Of a stretch of DNA of 12,039 bases, positions 5,515-12,039 are shown piece by piece. The position numbers and the translations under genes were made by a program. The first letter of the stretch is position 1. Each line of letters begins with the position of its first letter. Where the stretch lies: assembly GCA_031293105.1 (NCBI GenBank), contig JAUMSA010000324.1:1-12039 (forward strand), in the 5' to 3' direction. Source of the DNA: Butyricicoccus sp. GTDB taxonomy: Bacteria; Bacillota; Clostridia; Oscillospirales; Butyricicoccaceae. The notes under the pieces were generated by a model. It ran no database searches and had not been told where the DNA came from. It saw only the letters and a list, made by a program, of their open reading frames with translations.

Positions 5515-6761
5515 ATTGGTTACAAACCGTCCGCATGGCGCTCAAATCGATCGCCACCAACAAGGTGCGGTCGCTCTTAACCATGCTCGGCATCATCATC
5601 GGTGTGGCGGCGGTGATTACCCTGGTGGCGTCCATCCAAAGTAAGGCCACCCTGACCCGTATGCAGTACGAGGCCATGGGCTTAAACCGCATTCAGGTTT
5701 CCGGTTCGGGCGCCAAGCGCCAGGATTGGGCCAACCTGGAGGACTACATGAACGGGGAATTGGCCCCATACATCAGCGGCTGGTCGCCCCAGAGCCAGTA
5801 TTACGACTGGGAAAGCAAAGGCGTCCAGTACCGTACCATGAAGCTGAAAAGCGACAAAAGCACCACCTATATGTATTATGGCAACGAGGATTACGGTAAG
5901 GTGACCAACAGCGTCATTACCGCTGGCCGGGATATCTCCAAGACCGACTGCGATAATCAGGCGCGTGTCTGCGTGATCGGCGAGACCATTCGCAAATATT
6001 TCTTCGGCGCCATGAGCCCCATCGGGCAGAAAATCCGCATTGGCGGCAAAAGCTTTGAGGTCATCGGCGTGTACAAGGGCAAGTACAAGGGCAAACTCAA
6101 CACCGAGGACCAGATGCTTGTCATGCCCTACACCCTGCAAAGCAGTATGATGAGCACCGATTACAACGCGGATAAACAGTATATCATCCAGGCCACATCC
6201 AAGAACGACATCCAAAAGGTCGTCGATGCGCTCAATGCACGCATGAAGCCCATCTGCGAAGCCGGGAAGGGCTGGTTTGACGCTTCTTCGGCGTCGCAGT
6301 TCCAGGAGCAGGAAGAGGCGGCTGCCCAGCAGGATGCGCTGCTCATGGGCGGCGTCGCGATGATCTCGCTGCTGGTCGGCGGCATCGGCATTATGAACAT
6401 CATGCTCGTATCGGTGACCGAACGCACGCGCGAAATTGGCATCCGTATGGCCATCGGCGCCAGACGGCGGGATATCATTTCGCAGTTTTTGATCGAGGCC
6501 GCGTCGGTTTCCTGCTGCGGCGGCATCATCGGCATCATCATTGGCTGCTTTGGCTCGGCCATTATGGGAAATTTCATGCTGGCCAAGCAGCTTAGCGAAC
6601 AGATGTGGATGCCGGATGTGGAAAAGTTCACCGTTTTGCCCAGTCCGCCGCTCATTTTGGGCGCGTTCTTGTTCTCGGCGCTCCTGGGCATCATCTTTGG
6701 CATCTATCCGGCCAACAAAGCGTCCAAACTCCAACCGGTGGACGCGTTGCGCACCCAATAA
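5511..6761 (+). CDS. MacB/FtsX-family ABC transporter permease
   Basis: 416 residues with ATG overlapping the ATPase stop; AAAGGAGG (5491-5498) is the ribosome site. The MacB layout is clear. MNWLQTVRMALKSIATNKVRSLLTMLGIIIG opens the protein with a first helix at about 22-43, then comes a large extracellular MacB periplasmic-core-type domain (44-275), then three helices (about 278-300, 331-355, 380-399). The cytoplasmic coupling loop SVTERTREIGIRMAIGARRRDI (301-322) and the C-terminal NKASKLQPVDALRT are diagnostic. Such permeases do not carry substrates through the membrane channel but transmit ATP-driven motion to extracellular partners, here presumably the duplicated adaptor. A Cys-Cys pair lies in helix 3 (335-336). 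The substrate cannot be told; related Gram-positive systems export peptides or protect from antimicrobial peptides. Confidence 0.95.
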   Translation: MNWLQTVRMALKSIATNKVRSLLTMLGIIIGVAAVITLVASIQSKATLTRMQYEAMGLNRIQVSGSGAKRQDWANLEDYMNGELAPYISGWSPQSQYYDWESKGVQYRTMKLKSDKSTTYMYYGNEDYGKVTNSVITAGRDISKTDCDNQARVCVIGETIRKYFFGAMSPIGQKIRIGGKSFEVIGVYKGKYKGKLNTEDQMLVMPYTLQSSMMSTDYNADKQYIIQATSKNDIQKVVDALNARMKPICEAGKGWFDASSASQFQEQEEAAAQQDALLMGGVAMISLLVGGIGIMNIMLVSVTERTREIGIRMAIGARRRDIISQFLIEAASVSCCGGIIGIIIGCFGSAIMGNFMLAKQLSEQMWMPDVEKFTVLPSPPLILGAFLFSALLGIIFGIYPANKASKLQPVDALRTQ

Positions 6762-6775
6762 AAGGAGGTTTTATT

Positions 6776-9037
6776 ATGAAAAAGAGGCTTCTCAGCGGCG
6801 CGCTCGCGACCTTTTTGCTGATCGGAAACTGCGGCGCTGCTTTTGCTGATATTCCGTCGTCCAGCTTGTCGCAGACGGCGCAGGTGCTTAAGACCCTGGG
6901 CATTATGGAAGGTGACAATGCCACCACCTTTGCGCCCGGCCGCACCCTGACGCGCGCCGAATTTGCCAAGTTGGTCGTCACCGCCTTTGGTGTGACCGAT
7001 GTGACGGCGTATAAGAATTACACCATCTTCCCCGACGTGCCGACCACCCATTGGGCGGCGGGGTACATCAATGCCGCTGTGCGGCATCCGGACATCCAGA
7101 AAAAGAATGTGCTGCACGGCTATGCCGACGGCACCTTTGGCCCCGACCGCACCATCAGCTATGGCGAGGCCTGCACCATGCTGCTGCTTATGATGGGGTA
7201 TACGGTGGAGGACATCGGCCCCATGTGGCCGGGCGACTACATTGCCCGCGCGCAGTCGATGGGACTGGCCGACGGCGCATCGTCGATGACAGCAAACAGC
7301 CCGGTCAAGCGCGGCGATGCGGCTGTGATGCTGCTGCACACGCTGCAAAAGGCAGGTAAGGAAGGCGCGCGGCTGATTGCGAACCTGACCTCGTCCTCGG
7401 ATAGCGAGGGCGCCATTCTGCTGGCTACCAGCCGCACCGATTCCGAATTGCGGGAAAATCAGGCGCGGTTCTACACCGGCGGAGATGAACCGGTGGTCAA
7501 GACCACCGAAGGCATCCTGGACGATTCGTTCATCGGCGTGCGCGGCACACTGTATTATAGCAAGACGTCCCCAAGTTCAGTGCTGGCCATTGTGCCCGAA
7601 GAGGGCGGACGGCAGGAGCAGTACACCGTGCGCAGCGTCGAACGCGACCAGATCCAAGTGGAAGAAGGCGGTGCGGCCATTAAGCCTGAGCGCACGGCGC
7701 TGATGTATGTGCGCGGCCAGGTGCGCAAGTTCAACGAGAACTGGTTTGATATCCAGGCGGGCGATAAGATCACCCTGCACTATGGCAAGGACGGCGCGCT
7801 TGAACTCATCCGTGTATCGGCCCACGAAGCGTCTAAAAATACCTTTGTCTATGGCACCAAGCAGGCGGCATCCATTCCGAAGGGCTTTACCATCGAGAAA
7901 AATGGCGTTGAGGTAGATGTCAGCAAGCTCAAGCCCTATGATGTGGTCAATCTGGATACGGCTGGCCGGCGCGCAATTGTATCCGATGCGAAGATTACCG
8001 GCTATTATACATCGGCGTCTCCGTCGTTTAAGAATCCGGAGAAGATCACCGTCCTCGGACGCGACTATGTGATTTCCGAGCGGGCGGCCGGTTCGTTTGC
8101 CACGCTGGAAAACGGCGACCGTATTACCTTGCTGCTCGATGACCGCGGCGCGGTTGCGGCAGCATATCCGGCCAAGGATGTCCGAGCCGATATGAGCGGC
8201 GTCTTTACCGAACTGGCCGATGGCGGTGCCCAGATCAAGCTATTCAGCGGCGCTACTGTGCAGGGCCCTCTGGCAGATGAGGCTGACAAGAACCTGTTTG
8301 GCCGCATCGTGACCGTCTCCCAGAACAGCAGCGGCAAGCTTGATCTAATTGAGCGGACGATCAATGGCCGGCCGGCAGGTGACTGGGCGGTCAAGGAAGG
8401 CACGCTGGGCGGCAAGAAGGTTGCAGCCAATGTACGTGTTTGGGAGCAGGTCGGCTCCCGGGCCCCGCTGTATGAAACATCGGCGTCCAAGATACCGTTT
8501 GATACCATTCCGCGCAACCGCATCCGTTCGACCGTGACCGACTCGGCGGGTCAGATCGTTGGCCTGATTCTGGACGATGTGACCGGCGATGCTTGGAACT
8601 ACGGCTATGGTTTTGTTTCGTCCAAGGGCGGCGAGGATGAAGAACCCGAGGTCATCACAGCCACCTTGCGGCATTACGACTACGCGACCAGCCAGCAAAC
8701 CACCCTGTCCTACACCGTAACCAGCCGGCCGGATGGTGTGACGGGCGGCCCGATCGGCTTCCCGAAGGGCGCAGAAAAGAACGCGAACCGGCAGCTTCTG
8801 GACTCCATCCGCTTGCAGAATGTCGGGGAGGTCAAGGTTGAGGACTTTGACAGCACCGATGGCGTGCGCACCAAGAACGGGTATTACCCGATCTCGGGCG
8901 AAGTACAGGTCTACTTAACCAGCCAGCGCAAGTTTATCACACTCAACCAGGCCCGTGCCGATTATAGCAAATTCACCCTCTATGCCGAGAGAAAACCCGA
9001 AGAAGGCGGCAAAATCCGTGTGATTACGGTGTCGTAA
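6776..9037 (+). CDS. Secreted S-layer homology (SLH) domain protein with beta-repeat C-terminus
   Basis: 753 residues from ATG 6776, with AAGGAGG (6762-6768) 7 nt upstream. A Sec signal peptide is visible (1-24, MKKRLLSGALATFLLIG..AAFA, cleavage likely after AFA before D25). Three SLH-type segments follow (about 32-72, 85-142 and 150-194). The first carries the classic LTRAEFAKLVV (58-68), while the corresponding places in the second and third read ISYGEA and VKRGDA. SLH triplets bind pyruvylated secondary cell-wall polymer, so the protein is probably held on the wall. Residues 200-753 match no domain I know; they are rich in beta pattern and hold recurring GDxITL-like units near 329, 388, 446, 508 and 581. 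It is the last gene of the transporter operon (14-nt gap), so it may be an external partner or client of the ABC system. No LPXTG or enzymatic motif was seen. Confidence 0.9.
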   Translation: MKKRLLSGALATFLLIGNCGAAFADIPSSSLSQTAQVLKTLGIMEGDNATTFAPGRTLTRAEFAKLVVTAFGVTDVTAYKNYTIFPDVPTTHWAAGYINAAVRHPDIQKKNVLHGYADGTFGPDRTISYGEACTMLLLMMGYTVEDIGPMWPGDYIARAQSMGLADGASSMTANSPVKRGDAAVMLLHTLQKAGKEGARLIANLTSSSDSEGAILLATSRTDSELRENQARFYTGGDEPVVKTTEGILDDSFIGVRGTLYYSKTSPSSVLAIVPEEGGRQEQYTVRSVERDQIQVEEGGAAIKPERTALMYVRGQVRKFNENWFDIQAGDKITLHYGKDGALELIRVSAHEASKNTFVYGTKQAASIPKGFTIEKNGVEVDVSKLKPYDVVNLDTAGRRAIVSDAKITGYYTSASPSFKNPEKITVLGRDYVISERAAGSFATLENGDRITLLLDDRGAVAAAYPAKDVRADMSGVFTELADGGAQIKLFSGATVQGPLADEADKNLFGRIVTVSQNSSGKLDLIERTINGRPAGDWAVKEGTLGGKKVAANVRVWEQVGSRAPLYETSASKIPFDTIPRNRIRSTVTDSAGQIVGLILDDVTGDAWNYGYGFVSSKGGEDEEPEVITATLRHYDYATSQQTTLSYTVTSRPDGVTGGPIGFPKGAEKNANRQLLDSIRLQNVGEVKVEDFDSTDGVRTKNGYYPISGEVQVYLTSQRKFITLNQARADYSKFTLYAERKPEEGGKIRVITVS

Positions 9038-9041
9038 AAGC

Positions 9042-9077
9042 AAAAATCCACCCGACAGCTGTCGGGTGGATTTTTTT
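9042..9077. terminator. Bidirectional terminator between the SLH gene and the antiporter gene
   Basis: A perfect inverted repeat is centred between 9058 and 9059 (left arm AAAAATCCACCCGACAG, 9042-9058; right arm 9059-9075). It folds into a GC-rich stem with an AGCT loop and is flanked by A5 on one side and T7 (9071-9077) on the other, so it works as an intrinsic terminator in both directions. The antiporter stop codon (9076-9078) overlaps the end of the T run. Confidence 0.95.
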
Positions 9078-10674
9078 AGCTTTTGTGGTACAGAACCAGG
9101 GTGTCGCCTTCCTGGATACGGGTATCGCCATCCGGGATGATATCGGCTCCCGCACGCTGGATGAGCACCACCAGCGTATCTTTGCGGAATTCACAGGCGC
9201 GCAGCGGCTGGCCGATGAAGCGGTGACCGGGTTCCACCGTGCGTTCATGCAGCTCGATGCCGTCCTTGCCCGAATACCCCTTGGCGCCCAGGATGACCGC
9301 ATCCCCGTCTTGCAGACGGGTGTCGCCCTTGGGCATAATCACCTCGTCCTGCCGCAGCACCGCGGCAATGAGCGTACCGGGCACGATATTCAAATCGCGG
9401 ATGAACTGGTCGCACCATGGGTGACCGGGACCAATTTCCAGACGGATAAACTGGATGCTGGTTTCTTCCGAGTAGTCGGTAAACGTGCGCAGGACGTTTT
9501 CACTGCTGTCCAGCATATCGGCCTTGCGGGCGACCCGGGGCAGCAGGGTGCCCTGGAAGAAGATCGATAGCAGCACCACGCAGAATACGATTTGAAAAAT
9601 GGACTCCTTACCATAGGCCGGTGAGACGACGGCCACAATGGCAAATACAATGGAAGCCGCGCCGCGCAGCCCGGCCCAGGATACGATGAACTGCTGCCGC
9701 AGAGGGGCGCGGAACGGGGTGAGCAGCAGGGCGACCGCAATCGGGCGCGCCAAAAAGGTCAAAAACAGGGCGATGAGCAACGAGGGCAGGAAGTACTCGG
9801 GCAGCTGGGACGGGAACACCAACAGGCCGAGCAGGAAGAAAATCAGCATCTGCATCATGCCGTTAAAAGCGTCGAAGAAGTTGACCAGACCGCGTTTGTG
9901 GGCCAGGTCCTGGTTGCCGAGCAGAATACCAGCGATGTAGGCGCTTAGGTATCCGTTGCCGCCGATGAGGGAGGGCAGGGCATACGCTGCCAGTGCAGCG
10001 GCGACCAGGAAGATGGAGTCCAACCCGTCCGCGCCCAGGCGGACATGCCGTAGTACCCAACCGGCTGCCAAGGCGATGAGCGCGCCGATGGCGGCGCCGT
10101 AGACAAGCTGCGCAAAGACCGAATAGGCGATTTGCCCGACCGATAGGTCTCCGTCCAGGGCCGAGAGCAGTACGATGGTCAGCATATACGCACAGGGGTC
10201 GTTACTGCCGCTTTCGATTTCCAGCATGGACGCGGTGCCGTATTTGAGGTTCAGCCGCTGGGAACGCAGGATGGAAAACACCGAAGCGGCGTCGGTCGAA
10301 CTGAGTACCGCACCGACCAGCATCCCTTCGGCCAGGCTGACGCCAAAAACCAGGTGGCAGAACAGGCCGGTCAGTCCGGCGGTAATCAGTACGCCGAGCG
10401 TGCTCAATAGAACCGCCTGTTTGGCGACCGGCCGGGCGGCACTCCATTTGGTGCCAAAGCCGCCGTAAAACATAATAAAGATCAGGGCAACCGAACAAAC
10501 CTGTTCGGAAAAGGCATAGTCGGAAAATTCGATTTTAAACAGGCCATCCGAACCGAACAGCATGCCCAAAGCGATGAAAAAGAACAGCGTCGGCACACCG
10601 ATGCGGCTGGACAGCTTGTTGCCCGCGATGCAGGCCACCAGGACGATTGCGCTGAGTAGGAGCAGGGGATTCAA
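9076..10674 (-). CDS. CPA1-type cation/proton antiporter with two RCK_C domains (NhaP2-like)
   Basis: 532 residues. Residues 1-380 form a 12-13-helix Na+/H+-exchanger domain. The pore signatures SSTDAASVFSIL (125-136), the ion-binding ND pair in LEIESGSNDP (151-160) and GLRGAASIVFAI (335-346) are all intact. The C-terminal part holds two successive TrkA-C/RCK_C units: about 403-465 (ending DTRLQDGDAVILGAK) and 470-530 (ending DTRIQEGDTLVLYHK). This layout matches the potassium/proton antiporter NhaP2/CvrA group, which exports K+ or Na+ in exchange for protons at the cytoplasmic membrane. RCK_C domains usually bind small ligands such as c-di-AMP in Firmicutes; binding here is inference. The start is TTG at 10674, 6 nt after AAGGAGG; no nearby ATG would leave the first helix intact. 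It is downstream of the DUF1015 gene with a 36-nt gap, so it is likely co-transcribed. Confidence 0.92.
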   Translation of the reverse strand: MNPLLLLSAIVLVACIAGNKLSSRIGVPTLFFFIALGMLFGSDGLFKIEFSDYAFSEQVCSVALIFIMFYGGFGTKWSAARPVAKQAVLLSTLGVLITAGLTGLFCHLVFGVSLAEGMLVGAVLSSTDAASVFSILRSQRLNLKYGTASMLEIESGSNDPCAYMLTIVLLSALDGDLSVGQIAYSVFAQLVYGAAIGALIALAAGWVLRHVRLGADGLDSIFLVAAALAAYALPSLIGGNGYLSAYIAGILLGNQDLAHKRGLVNFFDAFNGMMQMLIFFLLGLLVFPSQLPEYFLPSLLIALFLTFLARPIAVALLLTPFRAPLRQQFIVSWAGLRGAASIVFAIVAVVSPAYGKESIFQIVFCVVLLSIFFQGTLLPRVARKADMLDSSENVLRTFTDYSEETSIQFIRLEIGPGHPWCDQFIRDLNIVPGTLIAAVLRQDEVIMPKGDTRLQDGDAVILGAKGYSGKDGIELHERTVEPGHRFIGQPLRACEFRKDTLVVLIQRAGADIIPDGDTRIQEGDTLVLYHKS

Positions 10675-10680
10675 AACAGG

Positions 10681-10687
10681 CCTCCTT
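10681..10687 (-). promoter_or_regulatory. Ribosome binding site fixing the TTG start of the antiporter
   Basis: AAGGAGG on the minus strand ends 6 nt before TTG 10674. It is a near-perfect Shine-Dalgarno site in the 36-nt gap after the DUF1015 gene and supports the unusual start codon. Confidence 0.8.
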
Positions 10688-10710
10688 GTTGAGAAATAAG
10701 CAGCATTGGT

Positions 10711-12039
10711 TTAGACAGAGGCGTCCGGCACAATGGACTTGGCCTCCATGTAGAAGCGCTTTTCGTAGGCTTCGCCCATGGAGAAGGTCTTGCGTGGCAG
10801 CACACCGTCCAGAATAACGCCGCGGAACAGGTCTTCCTTGGACGGGTCAGGTAGGGAGAAGCCAACGTTGCCGGGCTGACGGGACAGGTTTTCCAAAACA
10901 TCTAACCCATGTATGTAATCGATGCGACCCTCGGCATGAGAAGCCAGATAATCGTCCAGAAAAGCTTGTAGCGACGCCACCGGCAGCGCCCAGGGGGAAT
11001 CCTGCACCAGCAGGCAGCCGGTGCGGTCGCCGGCGCGGAAGGGGAAGGTCTGCGCCCCGTTTGGCACTTCATGCGGCGCCGATTCGAGCACCGTGGCGTC
11101 GGCCCCGTGCGCCCGGAAGAAGGTCACGGCATCCGCCAGCAGATCGACCGCATCCACCCCGAACAGCGCCCGGTGGATGGCCTCCACGGTCAGGCTTTCG
11201 TCGTGGATGTTGACCACTTCGGCCAGCACAAAGCGCGCCGGATGGTCGGCCTGCTCGGCAGGGGTCAGATCTTTCTTGATTTCTTCCCAGTAGGCCTTGG
11301 CGGTCGCCATGGAGTGGTTGCCGTCGCCGACCGCATAGGGCAGCACGGGCAGCGGCTGGGTCAGACCATATTTGGCGGCAAAGACTGCCGGGTCGGCCAG
11401 GTGGTCGAGCGCTGCAAGCAGGGCGTCGGTCTGCACACCCTGCGGAATGAACCAACCGGTCAGATGGCCGCCGTGCTGCATCAGTTCCACGTCGTACAGC
11501 TGGGAAAACTGGGCGCGCTGCGCATACAGCGGCTCAATGACCGAGCGGTCGGGGTCGTCGATGAGCAGCATGATGTGCGGCAATTCGATGGCTGCGCCTT
11601 TGCGCACTTGCAGGCGGGGCGGGATGCGCTCGACCACGGTTTTTTCGGTCGGGCGGATGGGGGACGCGGCGCCCGGGGTGTAGTCGTACGCCTCCAGGTC
11701 AAAGGCCAGCACCAACCCGCAGCGAGGGCAGGGGCCGCCGGTGTCCCGCGCCAGCAGGACGGCGCCTTCGGGCTGTTCGGTCAAAATACCGTCCGATAGG
11801 TACTGGCGCATGGTTTGATGGATGGTATCAATGCGCTGGGAACAGTCGGCATCCTCCAGATAGACTTCGGGCAGAGTCAGGCGCAGGGTGGATGGAGCAT
11901 CCCCGACCAACCGATCGGTTTCTTCCCAGTAATCGGGCTGGGAGGTATATTGGTCACAGGCGACAACCGCCCATTTGGACAGGTCAACATCGGTCCGCGG
12001 GAGCAGGATTTTGGGCAGGCGGGCGTAATGGGTCTGCAT
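10711..12039 (-). CDS. DUF1015 family protein
   Basis: 442 residues in view. The ATG at 12037-12039 is exactly at the window edge. The opening MQTHYARLPKILLPRTDV and then WAVVACDQYTSQPDYW (23-38) looks like the normal DUF1015 N-terminus, so this is probably the true start, but an upstream one cannot be excluded. Family motifs are IRPTEKT (128-134), the hallmark GDGNHSMATAKAYWE (238-252), RFVLAEVVNIHD (269-280) and the C-terminal LPRKTFSMGEAYEKRFYMEAK (414-434, given by span). The biochemical function is unknown. In many clostridia this gene follows serC-serA of serine biosynthesis, so serA may lie just outside the window; that is recalled, not shown here. A CPRC cysteine pair (104-107) could bind a metal but is unsupported. 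The protein has no signal peptide or membrane helix and should be cytoplasmic. Confidence 0.9.
   Translation of the reverse strand: MQTHYARLPKILLPRTDVDLSKWAVVACDQYTSQPDYWEETDRLVGDAPSTLRLTLPEVYLEDADCSQRIDTIHQTMRQYLSDGILTEQPEGAVLLARDTGGPCPRCGLVLAFDLEAYDYTPGAASPIRPTEKTVVERIPPRLQVRKGAAIELPHIMLLIDDPDRSVIEPLYAQRAQFSQLYDVELMQHGGHLTGWFIPQGVQTDALLAALDHLADPAVFAAKYGLTQPLPVLPYAVGDGNHSMATAKAYWEEIKKDLTPAEQADHPARFVLAEVVNIHDESLTVEAIHRALFGVDAVDLLADAVTFFRAHGADATVLESAPHEVPNGAQTFPFRAGDRTGCLLVQDSPWALPVASLQAFLDDYLASHAEGRIDYIHGLDVLENLSRQPGNVGFSLPDPSKEDLFRGVILDGVLPRKTFSMGEAYEKRFYMEAKSIVPDASV

Noticed and set aside
5682..6758. A 358-residue open frame antisense to the permease
   Set aside because: It has the same backward-codon composition (many His, Asp, Ala, Arg) and no recognisable motif, while the plus strand encodes an unmistakable MacB permease.
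6605..6775. A 57-residue upstream extension of the SLH protein
   Set aside because: It overlaps the permease gene in another frame and would bury a clear signal peptide; AAGGAGG points to the ATG at 6776.

Overview
The window reads as chromosomal DNA from a moderately GC-rich, low-complexity-free Firmicute, most likely an anaerobic gut-type member of the class Clostridia (Oscillospirales/Butyricicoccaceae-like). The reasons are strong AGGAGG ribosome sites, textbook sigma-A promoters, frequent GTG and TTG starts, an S-layer-homology (SLH) protein, and clostridial-looking AzlCD and DUF1015 proteins. The taxonomic placement is inference. No mobile element, tRNA, rRNA or CRISPR array was seen, and coding density is high.

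Region 1 (1-1631, + strand) is a compact three-gene operon: a membrane SPFH/band-7 protein, an 85-residue two-helix membrane protein, and a 54-residue ribbon-helix-helix (RHH) protein. It is driven by a TTGACA-N17-TATTAT promoter. A perfect 17-bp palindrome lies just downstream of the -10 box, where a repressor operator would sit. It ends at a perfect 17-bp-stem hairpin shared with the convergent azlCD operon.

Region 2 (1632-2665, - strand) is azlC-azlD, a branched-chain amino acid exporter pair. It is transcribed from a perfect consensus promoter (TTGACA-N17-TATAAT). The promoter position shows that azlC starts at a TTG codon.

Region 3 (2910-9037, + strand) is a four-gene operon: a HlyD/MacA-type adaptor, a MacB/LolD-type ABC ATPase, a MacB/FtsX-type permease, and a secreted 753-residue SLH protein. 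The adaptor contains two successive lipoyl/coiled-coil/barrel modules instead of one. The tight spacing (13-nt gap, ATGA overlap, 14-nt gap) suggests the four products act together at the envelope, with the SLH protein as an exported, wall-attached partner or client. This is the most interesting system in the window. It ends at a strong bidirectional terminator.

Region 4 (9076-12039, - strand) holds a DUF1015 family gene that begins at the window edge, followed 36 nt later by a CPA1 cation/proton antiporter with two C-terminal RCK_C (TrkA-C) domains and a TTG start. Their promoter is outside the window.
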